64,000 nt of DNA from Pedobacter frigoris (lineage in GTDB: Bacteria > Bacteroidota > Bacteroidia > Sphingobacteriales > Sphingobacteriaceae). Shown piece by piece: positions 34,601-44,284 of the stretch; position 1 is the stretch's first letter; each line of letters opens with the position of its first letter. The stretch spans positions 1,302,001 to 1,366,000 of the forward strand of contig NZ_SWBQ01000001.1 of the NCBI RefSeq assembly GCF_005116445.1. The letters are read 5' to 3'. The notes beneath the pieces were generated by a model. It ran no database searches. It was not told the origin of the DNA and was given only the letters and a program-made list of their open reading frames with translations. The position numbers were made by a program, and so were the translations under genes.

Positions 34601-37270
34601 CTAATATATATTCATTTTAATAGCAGATAGCTTAGTACCTTTCTCTAGAAATACAAACCATAAGCTATGTTTCCCAGTTATAGGTACCAAAGCAACAACT
34701 GAATTTGAAGCAGAGGCCTTACCTATCAACCGGCCATCAACTGAATCTATATGTACTTCCACATCGCCATCAATACCTTTTCCATCAGTAATGAATTCCA
34801 TTTTTTTAAGATCAGTTAAGTCCACATTTTTCATTAGAATAGATGCTCCGGAGACTTTAGAAATAACCGCTGTTTTGTTTTTATTGAAATCTACCTCATT
34901 AAATCCATCTAACTGACTTACTAAAACATATGGATCCTTCAAAACAACCACATGCTCCGCAAACTGGGCGGGAGCGAGCTTAGTACCCCGATCTTTATAT
35001 GCCGCCCTAAATATAAACGAGCCTTTATTTGTTTGTCCTGGCTTAACGTTTGTTGTATAGGTTCCATTAACTGGTAGATTCCTATTTACAGGTGCTTTTT
35101 CACTCAGACTTAGGATGTATTTAACGATTGAACTCACCTCAGTTACCGGCATGGTAGAATGTGCTGGCATCATTGCGTCTCCCCACACTCCTGCTCCTCC
35201 GTTGATCACCTTTTTTACAAGTGTCCCCTCTGCAGTTTTATTTCCTTTGTATTTCAACGCGACCTGCTTAAAAGATGGACCTAATGATTTTGTATCAACT
35301 GCATGACAGGCATTACAGTCACTTTTCTTAATCATTGCTTTAGCAGTTGAAAACTGCGCTGTAACATCAAAATTATTTTGCCGCTGAGCGATGACAGTCA
35401 TGTCGTATCCCTCAGTAAGGTAGTTAATGGAAACGGATACCTGAGCGGGCGATATTCTTTTATTAGTCAGGCTACCATCCTCTTTATCTGTTACATTAAC
35501 AGCATATTTGATGCTAGTTCCAGGAAAATAAAAACTAGAATTTCCTTTTGTAAAATTCAACCTAACAATTGGAATAGCATTTCCTGCAGCAATATCAACT
35601 GATTTGCTATTTTTAGCTCCCTGGTTATCCGTAACAGTAAGCGTAGCTTTATACACTCCTGATGCTGTCAAAGTAATTTCAGGATCTGGCAATTTACTTG
35701 ATTGCTTTAAAATGCCCCCTTTTGTAATTTTCCATTCGTATTTTAAAGAGTCTCCGTCGGCATCAGCTGTTCCCGAAGAAGACAATTTAATTTTTAGGGG
35801 TATTAGTCCAGCCGAAACAGTTGTTGAAACCTGTACTACTGGTTTTCTGTTACCGCCATTATATTCTATTTTGATGAGTTCAGCTTCAGGATTATCCTTA
35901 AAATAACCATTCCCATATTCCAGGACATATAAGCTTCCATCTGGACCAAATTTAATATCTATAGGCCCGCGTAGTGTCAGGTTGGGTAGAAAGCGTTCCA
36001 TGGATTTGAAATTACCATTATCATCAAGTGTTACCAATAATAACCAACCCCTCACCCAGTCCGTAATTAACCATTTCCCCTCAAAATAATGAGGAAAGAC
36101 TTTAGCTGTCTGTTTAAAATCACTTTTATGAAATATAGGACCTCCTACAGCACTTCTGCCTCCACTGCCCATTTCAGGGAATTCTTCGCTTGCAGCATAG
36201 GGATACCAAATCATTGATGCTACGGCCGGAGTCAGCCTATTAAGCCCGGTATTATTGGGCGAGCTATTTACAGGATTCATGGCATCATAAAGCGCGCCCG
36301 ATTGTTTGGTTGCGAAATTGTAATATCTATATGCCTGATTATTGCCTATAAAATAGGGCCAGCCATAGTTGCCTGCCTTTTTAGCTATGTTGAATTCATC
36401 ATAAGAGCGTGGTCCACGGCTTTCAGAACTATTGGATCCATCGGGGCCCACCTCTCCCCAGTACAACCAATTGGTCTTACTATCTATGGTCAATCTCCAT
36501 GGGTTTCTATTTCCCATTGTATAGATCTCTGGCCTTGTTTTTGGAGTTCCTTTTGGAAATAGATTTCCATCCGGAATGGTATAAGTACCATCAGGTTCCG
36601 GATGTATTCTGAGAATTTTCCCTCTTAGGTCATTGGTATTTCCAGAAGATTTTTGTGCATCCTTCGGACTCTCACCCGGGCGTTCATCAATTGGTGTAAA
36701 TCCATCAGACGATCTTGAAAACGTATTATCTCCGGTACTTAGCAAAAGGTTTTTATCTTTATCAAATAGCATTCCACCACCTACATGACAACATTCTTCA
36801 CGCTGTACTTCAACATCAATAATTTTCTTTTCTGTAGTCATATTTAGCTTCCCTCCTGTCCATGTAAATCTTGACAACCTGTTTACCGATTCATTTTTAG
36901 GGGAATAATAAATATAAATCCAGTGGGTTTTATTATAATCCGGGTCGAGGATAACACCTTGTAATCCATCTTCACCTTCTGATCGATCTCCGGTTTTACT
37001 TACATACTCCCTGCTAACAAACAGATCAGCTATTATGGTCATTTTATTTGTAGCCGGATCATATAGTTTTAATTTTCCTTTACGTTCAGCATAGAGTACT
37101 TTACCATCATTCATGATTTGGAATTGCATAGGCTCTTCGAGCTTTTGTGCAAGTACTACTTTAGTAAAGCGATTATCATCAGGCTTTGTTTTTCCTTGTG
37201 TATAAGCATTATTTTGAAGTAAGTTTAATATAGAAAATCCAATCAGGATCAGACGGTAATTTAGCTTCAT
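34601..37270 (-). CDS. PQQ/sugar-dehydrogenase-like protein fused to PKD, cytochrome c and a C-terminal beta domain
   Basis: 889 residues with a signal peptide. Residues about 35-470 form a glucose/sorbosone-dehydrogenase propeller (SEGEDGLQGVILDPDY, GNRNPWRLTID, WGEVGPDG). Residues 480-560 are a PKD domain. Residues 640-715 hold a single-haem cytochrome c: CNACH at 652-656 and Met701 in DAMMPAHS. The last 160 residues resemble a CBM6-like carbohydrate-binding domain. The layout suggests periplasmic or surface oxidation of a sugar with electron transfer to the attached haem. The substrate is unknown, and PQQ use is inferred from the family. Confidence 0.85.
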   Translation of the reverse strand: MKLNYRLILIGFSILNLLQNNAYTQGKTKPDDNRFTKVVLAQKLEEPMQFQIMNDGKVLYAERKGKLKLYDPATNKMTIIADLFVSREYVSKTGDRSEGEDGLQGVILDPDYNKTHWIYIYYSPKNESVNRLSRFTWTGGKLNMTTEKKIIDVEVQREECCHVGGGMLFDKDKNLLLSTGDNTFSRSSDGFTPIDERPGESPKDAQKSSGNTNDLRGKILRIHPEPDGTYTIPDGNLFPKGTPKTRPEIYTMGNRNPWRLTIDSKTNWLYWGEVGPDGSNSSESRGPRSYDEFNIAKKAGNYGWPYFIGNNQAYRYYNFATKQSGALYDAMNPVNSSPNNTGLNRLTPAVASMIWYPYAASEEFPEMGSGGRSAVGGPIFHKSDFKQTAKVFPHYFEGKWLITDWVRGWLLLVTLDDNGNFKSMERFLPNLTLRGPIDIKFGPDGSLYVLEYGNGYFKDNPEAELIKIEYNGGNRKPVVQVSTTVSAGLIPLKIKLSSSGTADADGDSLKYEWKITKGGILKQSSKLPDPEITLTASGVYKATLTVTDNQGAKNSKSVDIAAGNAIPIVRLNFTKGNSSFYFPGTSIKYAVNVTDKEDGSLTNKRISPAQVSVSINYLTEGYDMTVIAQRQNNFDVTAQFSTAKAMIKKSDCNACHAVDTKSLGPSFKQVALKYKGNKTAEGTLVKKVINGGAGVWGDAMMPAHSTMPVTEVSSIVKYILSLSEKAPVNRNLPVNGTYTTNVKPGQTNKGSFIFRAAYKDRGTKLAPAQFAEHVVVLKDPYVLVSQLDGFNEVDFNKNKTAVISKVSGASILMKNVDLTDLKKMEFITDGKGIDGDVEVHIDSVDGRLIGKASASNSVVALVPITGKHSLWFVFLEKGTKLSAIKMNIY

Positions 37271-37726
37271 TTATATATACAGATTACAGTTTGCGCTCAG
37301 GTTTTTCAGTTAATAACAAGGTTATCGATTTATAACTGTTGTAGTTAATCCGTTTTAGCAACACCTAATATAGCAGTTTGTGCTAAAATTTCCATTTTGA
37401 TCTATTTAAAAGTTACAAGACCATATCGTTAGTTAATAAACTCAATAATTGAGTTTTCAGTGCTAATGAAAAACTACTCTGTGTTTAAAATTGTTGTAGC
37501 ACACAACTGTGATAAAAAACGTTTTGTAAATGGTTCATGAATTTAAATTCGTAGATGTTAGTAATGCAGAAGTATTGATAAGATAATTCAAAATTCATGT
37601 CGTTTTAATTCGCATTTGTTATATTAGGTATGGCAATAATACTAATTGGCTTATAGTGTCGGACTAATTAACAAAACGTCCGTTTTATGCTTTTGCTTTT
37701 AATAATAATTAACAAATACCAGAAAA
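37271..37726. other. intergenic region without a supported gene
   Basis: 456 bp between divergent genes. It is AT-rich and holds a small inverted repeat at 37438-37456 (AAACTCAA, 3-nt loop, TTGAGTTT), possibly an operator. No regulon box or RNA gene is seen. Confidence 0.65.
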
Positions 37727-38188
37727 ATGAAAACAACAAAATTTGTAATGACTGCGGCGCTAGCCGCCACCCTGTTCTTTGCAGGATGTAAACCTAAAGA
37801 TGCAGACATACAAGCTGCAGTCCAGGCTAAAGAAGCCAGCGGTATCAGTGTTGCTGTAACCAAGGGAGATGTAACGCTTAGTGGCGAAGTTGCTGATGAA
37901 GCTGCAAAATTAAAGGCTGAAGAGGTAGCTAAGAATGAAAAAGGTGTTAAATCAGTTATCAATAACATTAAAATAAAAGTTGAGGCACCTGTAGTCATAT
38001 CAGAAGATGCTACACTTCAAAAAAATGTTGTTGATGCTACAAAGGATTTTCCTACCGTAAAAACTGAAGTTAAGGATGGTGTAGTTACGCTAACCGGAGA
38101 AATTCAAAAAGCTTCTTTGATCACTTTAATGCAGCATCTTTCTGCTTTAAAACCTAAAAAAATAGACAATAAATTAACCATAAAATAA
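37727..38188 (+). CDS. BON-domain lipoprotein
   Basis: 153 residues. A type II signal peptide ends LFFAGC (Cys21). Two BON-like units follow: ISVAVTKGDVTLSGEVADEAAKLKAEE and then VKTEVKDGVVTLTGEIQKASL. BON domains bind membranes or phospholipids and are found in envelope-stress proteins such as OsmY. It is followed 7 bp later by an SH3/BON-like protein, so the two are co-transcribed. The role is probably in envelope maintenance; this is family knowledge, not seen. Confidence 0.85.
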   Translation: MKTTKFVMTAALAATLFFAGCKPKDADIQAAVQAKEASGISVAVTKGDVTLSGEVADEAAKLKAEEVAKNEKGVKSVINNIKIKVEAPVVISEDATLQKNVVDATKDFPTVKTEVKDGVVTLTGEIQKASLITLMQHLSALKPKKIDNKLTIK

Positions 38189-38195
38189 TCCGGAA

Positions 38196-38618
38196 ATGGC
38201 ATTACAAGAAAAATATAAACAATTGACAGATGCAGCTTCTACTGCAGGAATAACAAATCTTTCTGTAAGAGAACAAGACGGCATATTATATGTTGATGGA
38301 ACTGCAGCAGATGGAAATACTAAAGATCAGCTTTGGAATATATACAATCAGATTGACCCTAATTTTGCGTCGGGAGATTTGGTATTAAATGTAAATGTAG
38401 CTATAGATGCAATTGTTACTCATGCTAAAGTGATTACAGAAAGTAGTAATTTAAATATACGTAAAGGTCCAGGTACTGATCAGCCAATTGTGGGTAAAGC
38501 TGCACATGGCGAAGTTATTACTTTGGTTAACATGAGTAATGATTTATGGTGGTTAGTGCGAACCAATGATGGTGAGGAAGGTTATTGCTACGCACAGTAT
38601 CTGGAGCCTCAATCATAA
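38196..38618 (+). CDS. SH3-domain protein with BON-like N-terminus
   Basis: 140 residues without a signal peptide. The N-terminal half (LSVREQDGILYVDGTAADGNTKDQLWN) looks BON-like. The C-terminal half is a bacterial SH3 domain: LNIRKGPGTDQPIVGKAAHGEVITL, LWWLVRTNDGEEGYCYAQYLEP. It follows the BON lipoprotein by 7 bp. The lack of an export signal is odd for an SH3b protein and suggests a cytoplasmic partner or non-classical export. Confidence 0.8.
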   Translation: MALQEKYKQLTDAASTAGITNLSVREQDGILYVDGTAADGNTKDQLWNIYNQIDPNFASGDLVLNVNVAIDAIVTHAKVITESSNLNIRKGPGTDQPIVGKAAHGEVITLVNMSNDLWWLVRTNDGEEGYCYAQYLEPQS

Positions 38619-38638
38619 ATATTTAACATTCTAACTAA

Positions 38639-38669
38639 GAGAAAGGCTGCTTAATAAGTAGCCTTTCTC
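38639..38669. terminator. hairpin after the BON/SH3 pair
   Basis: GAGAAAGGCT at 38639-38648 pairs with AGCCTTTCTC at 38660-38669, with more pairs inside, giving about 14 bp of stem and a 3-nt loop. It lies 20 bp after the SH3 gene stop. There is no T-tract after it, so it may be a terminator or RNA-stability hairpin. Confidence 0.6.
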
Positions 38670-38780
38670 ATATCAGCTATTTCGGGCCGCGCCACAATTG
38701 AGCTAAACTTATCCTTGTTAAGAAAATTTGGCAATCAGTGAGTATAGGAGAAAACAACTATTATCACGAATTATAACCAA

Positions 38781-38820
38781 AAATCCCTATAATTTTAGGA
38801 TATAGAATAAAATCCCTATA
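38781..38820. promoter_or_regulatory. direct repeats upstream of the SatD-like gene
   Basis: The 11-mer AAATCCCTATA occurs at 38781-38791 and 38810-38820, 29 bp apart, ending 16 bp before the SatD-like start. Since that protein has a C-terminal HTH, autoregulation through these repeats is possible. Confidence 0.4.
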
Positions 38821-38835
38821 TTTATAATTACATAA

Positions 38836-39477
38836 ATGATGAAGATGAAAAAACAAGCCGTTATAACGGGAGACATCATCAATTTCACAAAGCTACTCGC
38901 AATTAAAAGGCAACAGCTAATTGAAGATACAGAAGTCCTATTAAAAACATGGGCTAAAGAAAAAGCTGAGGCAGAAATATTTAGAGGAGATAGCTACCAG
39001 GTATTATTTGATGAAATTCTTAAAGCTATAACAAAGAGCATACAGCTTATATGCTGGTTCAAAAAGCATTCAGATGAGAATAATAAAATATATTTGAGTA
39101 CCCGCATTTCCATAGGTATAGGTGAAATTTCATATTTAGGTAAAAATGTTCTAAACTCAGACGGAGAAGCATTTCATCTATCAGGACGAAACTTTGATAT
39201 CATGAGAGATAATGAATACCTATCTATACATACAGCAGATGAAAATAAAAATACCGGCATTGAAATAATCCTTGGTTTCATCAACAAATATATAGGCAAA
39301 TGGACGAAGGGACAAGCAGAAGTAATCTTTCTTATTTTAGAAGGCAAAACTCAGCAGGAAATTGCAGAGACACTTTCTTTATCCCAACCTTCAGTCAATG
39401 GCAGATTAAAATCAGCTGGATGGAAGGAAGTTGACGCTACTATCAAATATATCGCGAACTTAATAGAACAGAAATAA
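38836..39477 (+). CDS. SatD-like protein with C-terminal HTH
   Basis: 213 residues. The N-terminal part (KKQAVITGDIINFTKLLA, IFRGDSYQVLF, LSTRISIGIGE) resembles the SatD family, a nucleotide-cyclase-like fold of unknown activity. The C-terminus (WTKGQAEVIFLILEGKTQQEIAETLSLSQPSVNGRLK in pieces) is a sigma-4/LuxR-like helix-turn-helix. Its TAA overlaps the ATG of the DUF3307 gene by one base (TAATG), so the two are translationally coupled. Confidence 0.7.
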   Translation: MMKMKKQAVITGDIINFTKLLAIKRQQLIEDTEVLLKTWAKEKAEAEIFRGDSYQVLFDEILKAITKSIQLICWFKKHSDENNKIYLSTRISIGIGEISYLGKNVLNSDGEAFHLSGRNFDIMRDNEYLSIHTADENKNTGIEIILGFINKYIGKWTKGQAEVIFLILEGKTQQEIAETLSLSQPSVNGRLKSAGWKEVDATIKYIANLIEQK

Positions 39478-40289
39478 TGGAAATAAACTTACTATTGAGG
39501 TTAGTTATTGCACATCTTTTGACTGATTTTGTGTTACAGCCAAAGAGCTGGGTAACTGACAGGGAACAAAAAAAAGGAAAATCATTTAAACTCTATATAC
39601 ATGTTATTATAACCACCATCGTTGCCTATCTTTTCTCAGGTCTTTATGATAACGTGGTCATTCCCTTAGTAATATTCAGTACTCATCTGCTTATAGATTA
39701 TATAAAATCAAAAGCAAACAAAGATAAATTCCGCTATTTCATTGCTGATCAACTGGCTCATTTACTGGTTATAATCACCTTATGGTTATCGATTGAAAAC
39801 ATATGGGTAAGTATTCCCCCATTCGCAAATGAACTATTCAGCAATACCAGATTTTGGGTTGTTTCAGCAGGTTATCTATTCGTAAGCTGGCCATTGGGAA
39901 TTATCATAGGCAAAGCGACACAAAAATGGCGTGATCAGATTAGCCGTGAAAAAGAAAAATTAGCATTAGAAAATAAAAATGAAGAAGTAACTGAAGAAAA
40001 TCAAACTGCAACTTTACCTGAAATCATTAAAACCACAGAAGAACAAGAACTTGGATTAGCCAGCGCAGGTAAATGGATTGGTATTTGTGAAAGGATACTT
40101 ATCTTAACTTTTGTCCTGATGGCACAATATACAGCAATTGGTTTTTTAATGACTGCCAAATCAATTTTAAGGTTCAGCGAAAAAGAGGCCAACACTCAAT
40201 TAAAAACGGAATACGTATTGGTTGGCACCTTGGTTAGTTTTGCTTCTTCAGCAATGATTGGTGTCTTAATCAATTTAATCCTAAAGTAA
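39477..40289 (+). CDS. DUF3307 membrane protein
   Basis: 270 residues with several membrane helices. The N-terminus LRLVIAHLLTDFVLQPKSWV and HLLIDYIKSKANKDKFRYFIADQLAHLL is the DUF3307 signature, with conserved His/Asp pairs in membrane segments that could bind metal. A charged cytoplasmic loop (SREKEKLALENKNEEVTEEN) splits it from two more helices. It is coupled to the SatD-like regulator, a pairing seen in other bacteria. Function unknown. Confidence 0.78.
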   Translation: MEINLLLRLVIAHLLTDFVLQPKSWVTDREQKKGKSFKLYIHVIITTIVAYLFSGLYDNVVIPLVIFSTHLLIDYIKSKANKDKFRYFIADQLAHLLVIITLWLSIENIWVSIPPFANELFSNTRFWVVSAGYLFVSWPLGIIIGKATQKWRDQISREKEKLALENKNEEVTEENQTATLPEIIKTTEEQELGLASAGKWIGICERILILTFVLMAQYTAIGFLMTAKSILRFSEKEANTQLKTEYVLVGTLVSFASSAMIGVLINLILK

Positions 40290-40320
40290 TTTATCGTGTT
40301 TTTTATGAAAAAGAATCCGA

Positions 40321-40931
40321 TTATTCTATAAAGTGAGTTTGCCGGTATATTTTTGGCATTTTACCGGTTATCATTTTAAAGCACTTATGGAACGAAGAAA
40401 AATTGTAAAACCCTGACTCAAAACACACCTGCTTAACCTCCATTTTATTTTCAAGAATCAGTTTGCAAGCGTAACCTATGCGGATATCAATCAGAAATCT
40501 CGAAAATGTTCTCCCTGTTCGGGCTTTAAAATATCTGCAGAAAGAATTCGGAACAAGGTCTGCAACTGCAGCGATTTCCTCCAACTGAATCTTTTTCTTA
40601 AAATTATTCAAAGCAAAGTTATAGATATTGTTCATCCTTTCGTTTTCAGATTCCCGAAAGTCATACTTAAAACCCATAGAAGAAAGTAAAACCGGGTGCG
40701 ACAGACATTAGTACCTGAACCTTTATGAAAACAAATCAATTCAATTTCAGTATGATAATGCCATCTGTTGTTGATATTTGGGATCATATCTTTTCTAATA
40801 CAGAAAGACTGATCTACATTACTGGGTACTTTCAGATGGAGTGGTTTCATAATGTTGAAACTCCCAGGCAGGTAACTGATTTTAATTTCAGCGACTTTTG
40901 ACAGGTCATTTTGAATTTGCAGCTTTTCCAT
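40321..40931 (-). pseudogene. AraC-family regulator with internal deletion
   Basis: Two frames on the minus strand belong to one ancestral gene. The first (from 40931) has the cupin start MKPLHLKVPS, FCIRKDMIPNINNRWHYHTEIELICFHKGSGT, then loses the family pattern. The second (40677 to 40321) is the C-terminal part with both AraC helix-turn-helix motifs: IQLEEIAAVADLVPNSFCRYFKARTG and VKQVCFESGFYNFSSFHKCFK. The span is 611 bp against the near 880 bp expected, so about 90-100 codons of the cupin and linker are missing and the frame changes at the join. (Quoted runs are in pieces.). Confidence 0.75.
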
Positions 40932-40944
40932 AACTATTGATTTA

Positions 40945-41231
40945 ATGAATGCCAGTGGTAACTTTATCCATTTGGCATTACCTTACCAACAAAGTTTCCT
41001 GGAACCTTATATGGACGAGGAAACCCTTAGCACTATACTTTCCATCATGGCGGAGCAGTTAAGGGAGCAAACAAGGATCTGCTGATGATTAAGAAATCAT
41101 TGGATGAAAATAACATCGAAACGATAGATTACTGGACTAAAAAATTATCCTATCACCTGTCATCCCATATATTGCATACCATTTTCTGGACAAACCTGAC
41201 CAATAAAAAATCAGAACCTAAAGGTGAATAA
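40945..41231 (+). pseudogene. superoxide dismutase (Fe/Mn) fragment
   Basis: The plus strand reads LPYQQSFLEPYMDEETL and then shifts frame into FHHGGAVKGANKDLLMIKK, SLDENNIETIDYWTKKLS and YHLSSHILHTIFWTNL, ending TNKKSEPKGE and a TAA. This is the N-terminal half of an Fe/Mn superoxide dismutase including the first His region and the HxxH-type helix. The C-terminal half with the Asp and last His ligands is absent. One frameshift and a truncation make it non-functional. Confidence 0.7.
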
Positions 41232-41379
41232 AGATCTGTTTATTTTAAATCGTAAAATAATATAACAGTTGCTAACGTTGTAAAAAATCAAAAAAAAGAT
41301 GTAAATTAAGAATAAACCTGAATTAAACTATTTTTTTCAACGCTATCATTAAATGATAGCATCATTTCTTCTTAAATTA

Positions 41380-42282
41380 CTACATACCAAACTTTTTAAT
41401 AAAGTCTCCAGGTGTGCAATTATTAACCATTTTAAACTGCTTTGCAAAATAACTGACCGACGAAAAGCCTGATAAATAAGCTACTTCGGTCACGTTGCTG
41501 TTTGGGTTGAGTAGTAAATTTTGGGCGTGTGCCATTCTTTCATTCAAGATATATTCGCCAGGCGATTTGCTACAATACGCGTCAAACAAACGATACAAAG
41601 TACTTTTGCTACAGTTGCCAACGTTCGTTAATATTTCTACGGTGAGCGGACTCGCTAGATTTTCTTTGATGTAATTTTTTATCAAAAAAAGTTGATTGTT
41701 ATTGTTTAGTACATCCACTTCTTGTGAATGCTCGTTTTGCGCATCTATTAAGCGTACTAAAAAAGATTTTAGCAATAAGTCGTTTAAAGCAAAAAGCTGC
41801 TTCTTTTGTGTTGCTAAATTGATCAATTCATTAAAAGCTCGAACCAACGAGGCGTTATTATTAAAATGAAAATTCTTAAAATCGAGCGCCCAAATTGCCT
41901 CTTCATTCAGATATTCTTGATTAAGATATTTCAAATTATCTATAATGGTTTGGTGCGGAATTAAAATCGTCGCACATTGCACCGGCGATTTTTCGCTGGC
42001 GTCCGGAAAATCAGCAAAAATAGTTTCTCCTTCGGGCAAAATTAGTGATGTACCTGGCAAAAAATCAAACTTGTTGCCCTGTTTGGTGTACACCACTTTT
42101 CGACCTCTAATCATTCCGGAGATGGATAATCCTTCGTATTTTATTTCAACTTTTGTAGACGATTGAAAAGTTTCAAAAATATTGATTTCGTAATTTCCAC
42201 AATCAAACCTTGTTCTATTTTCAAAACCTTTTCGCAAATGTTTCGGCGTTTGGATAGAAAGTAAATCGATGTAATGTATCAT
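41380..42282 (-). CDS. AraC-family transcriptional regulator
   Basis: About 300 residues from the ATG at 42280-42282 (MIHYIDLLSIQTP); the frame extends 17 codons further. N-terminal ligand domain of the AraC-binding-like type, C-terminal pair of helix-turn-helix motifs: TVEILTNVGNCSKSTLYRLFD and VTEVAYLSGFSSVSYFAKQFK, ending CTPGDFIKKFGM. It is divergent from the GlcG/HbpS gene with a 135-bp gap, and so probably controls it. The pair looks like a small accessory cassette. Confidence 0.88.
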   Translation of the reverse strand: MIHYIDLLSIQTPKHLRKGFENRTRFDCGNYEINIFETFQSSTKVEIKYEGLSISGMIRGRKVVYTKQGNKFDFLPGTSLILPEGETIFADFPDASEKSPVQCATILIPHQTIIDNLKYLNQEYLNEEAIWALDFKNFHFNNNASLVRAFNELINLATQKKQLFALNDLLLKSFLVRLIDAQNEHSQEVDVLNNNNQLFLIKNYIKENLASPLTVEILTNVGNCSKSTLYRLFDAYCSKSPGEYILNERMAHAQNLLLNPNSNVTEVAYLSGFSSVSYFAKQFKMVNNCTPGDFIKKFGM

Positions 42283-42417
42283 AGAAATCAGCTTTTTAAT
42301 TAAATTAAAGATAAAGAAATCAAATTGAAACAATAGTGATATGTTTAGAAACGATTGTTATACGATGAAAAATTCTTATTCATCAACTTTGTTTTAAACA
42401 ATTTAAAACGACAGATT

Positions 42418-42822
42418 ATGAGTAACATCACATTAGAGCAAGCACGCAAAGTGATCGACGCTGGGATACAAAAATCCATTGCCTTAGGCGTAAAAATGAA
42501 TATTACGGTGGTAGACGCCGGAACCAATTTAGTAGCATTCAACAAGATGGACGATGCTTGGTTGGGATCGATTGACATTGCACAAAAGAAAGCCCGCACC
42601 GCACGATTTTTCAATATGGATACTGGTGTAATTGGGCAACTATCGCAACCTGGGGCATCATTGTACAACATCGAACATTCTAACGGCGGTTTAATTACAT
42701 TTCCTGGTGGCGTAGTGCTAAAAGATGCTTCTGGAACGATAATTGGAGCGGTTGGCGTCAGCGGAAGTTCTGTAGAAGACGACCACGAGGTTGCCCTTGC
42801 TTGTGCTAGTGCAATCGCCTAA
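42418..42822 (+). CDS. GlcG/HbpS-family (DUF336) protein
   Basis: About 134 residues from the ATG at 42418; the frame extends upstream but the family starts at [17 protein letters not shown]. It has the whole pattern of the family: [63 protein letters not shown]. Family members bind haem or small molecules (HbpS) or accompany glycolate genes (GlcG). The divergent AraC gene is the likely regulator. Confidence 0.88.
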   Translation: MSNITLEQARKVIDAGIQKSIALGVKMNITVVDAGTNLVAFNKMDDAWLGSIDIAQKKARTARFFNMDTGVIGQLSQPGASLYNIEHSNGGLITFPGGVVLKDASGTIIGAVGVSGSSVEDDHEVALACASAIA

Positions 42823-42842
42823 TTAAAGTAAATTTTCAAAAT

Positions 42843-42986
42843 ATGTTTTTTTCTATAGAAAATTCAGAAGTCGGCACGTTTAACGCGGATCATTTGCAAA
42901 ATCCTGTGCAGGTTGGTAATCCGATGGCATTGATTTTTTATCGAAATCACGCCCGAACGTTTATTTATCGCAACCTATTCCAATAA
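42843..42986 (+). CDS. short ORF after glcG, probable gene remnant
   Basis: 47 codons starting ATG at 42843, 20 bp after the glcG-like stop: MFFSIENSEVGTFNADHL, QNPVQVGNPMALIFYRNH, then stops after RNLFQ. It looks like the start of a real protein cut at a rearrangement junction, since the DUF4838 frame begins within it in another phase. No family recognised. Confidence 0.35.
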   Translation: MFFSIENSEVGTFNADHLQNPVQVGNPMALIFYRNHARTFIYRNLFQ

Positions 42987-44281
42987 ACCAGACGGTGTGT
43001 TTTTGGATCGACATAGCCAAAAAAGAATACCTAAAAATGCGTGGACTCTCTTCTATTGATGTAGACCGGGCAAAACCTATTGCGAGCAATCCTAGGGCAG
43101 CCTCATTTAGAAATGATGTAGTGGGCTGGGCTGCATTAACCAATCAGTTGATGGTTTGGGATTATGTTGTTCAATTTACTAACTATGTAAGCCCCTTTCC
43201 AAACCTGGGCACCTTACAGCCGAACCTAAATTATTTTGGCACGAACAAAGTAAGTGGGGCTTTTATTCAGGGAACCGAAAATACAGTAGGTGAATTTTCG
43301 GCGCTAAAAGCTTATTTATTGGCAAAACTGAGCTGGGATCCAAAAGCTGATATTACAAAAGCCAAGGCCGAATTTATGCCTTCCTACTATGGAAAGGCAA
43401 CACCATTTATTAATCAATATATTGCACAAATAGAACAGCAATTGCAAAGGTCGGGGCGTGTTTTAGATATTTATGGCGATCCCGTGACAGAATGGAACAC
43501 ATGGCTAAGGCCCGATCAGATAGATAATTATAGTAATCCCTTGGAAAATGCAGCTGCCTCAGTAGAAACCCAACCCGATTTTTTGAAAAGAGTGCAATTA
43601 GAAACTTTGCCCTTAGAGTTTGCCGTATTGCAGCAAGCACGTTTTTACGGAATTGAAAAACATGGTCTTTTCGAAGTAGAAGAAGGAGGTAATTGGACTG
43701 TCAGGTCAAATATTGAACAAAAAATTGCCCATTTTATCGAATTGAGTAAAAACTCAAATGTTAAAACTTTACAGGAAGATGGGCTTTCTATTGATAACTA
43801 TGCTCAGGAATGGAACAAGATTATTAAAATGGGCGCAATATTACATGCCGGAATAAATAGTAAAGTGACTGCGCTTACCCCTTTTGATACCGAATATCCG
43901 GCCAAAGGCACACATACGCTTACCGATGGCACTTACGGCTACAATAATTTTCAGTACAACTATTTGGGCTGGTATGGCAATGACATGGAAGTGCTGATAG
44001 ATTTGAGCCAAAGTAAAATGCTCGATGCCCTATCCATTGGATTTTTAGAAGATCAGCGACATTGGGCCTTTTTGCCAAGCCATATCAGTATAGAACTTTC
44101 TGATGATAAGCAGAACTTTATCAAAGCCGGCGAAATGAATATGGATCCGCCTGAAGAAAATTATACAAAAGAAACACATCGGTTAAATATCAAACTAACC
44201 ACAAAAGACCGGTTCCGGTACATTAGGGTTACTACTATTGGAGCTTTAGATTTGGTTCTAATAAAGGGCTGTATCTTATAA
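42920..44281 (+). pseudogene. DUF4838 glycoside-hydrolase-like gene, truncated at both ends
   Basis: The open frame has no good start; a GTG at 42995 is the first usable one. The clear homology runs from RAKPIASNPRAASFRNDVVGW through LMVWDYVVQFTNYVSPFPN, GAFIQGTENTVGEFSALKAY and YYGKATPFINQY, as in DUF4838 proteins, which are normally 700 residues or more with a signal peptide and a long N-terminal half. That half is absent. At the C-terminus an F5/8-type-C-like domain (WYGNDMEVLIDLSQSKMLDAL) is cut at LDLVLI, where sequence resembling an IS end begins. About 428 codons remain. Confidence 0.7.
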
Positions 44282-44284
44282 ACT

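Noticed and set aside
35041..35060. AACGTTTG inside the dehydrogenase fusion gene as another LacI box
   Set aside because: It lacks the leading CAA and the GCG extension and lies inside coding sequence.
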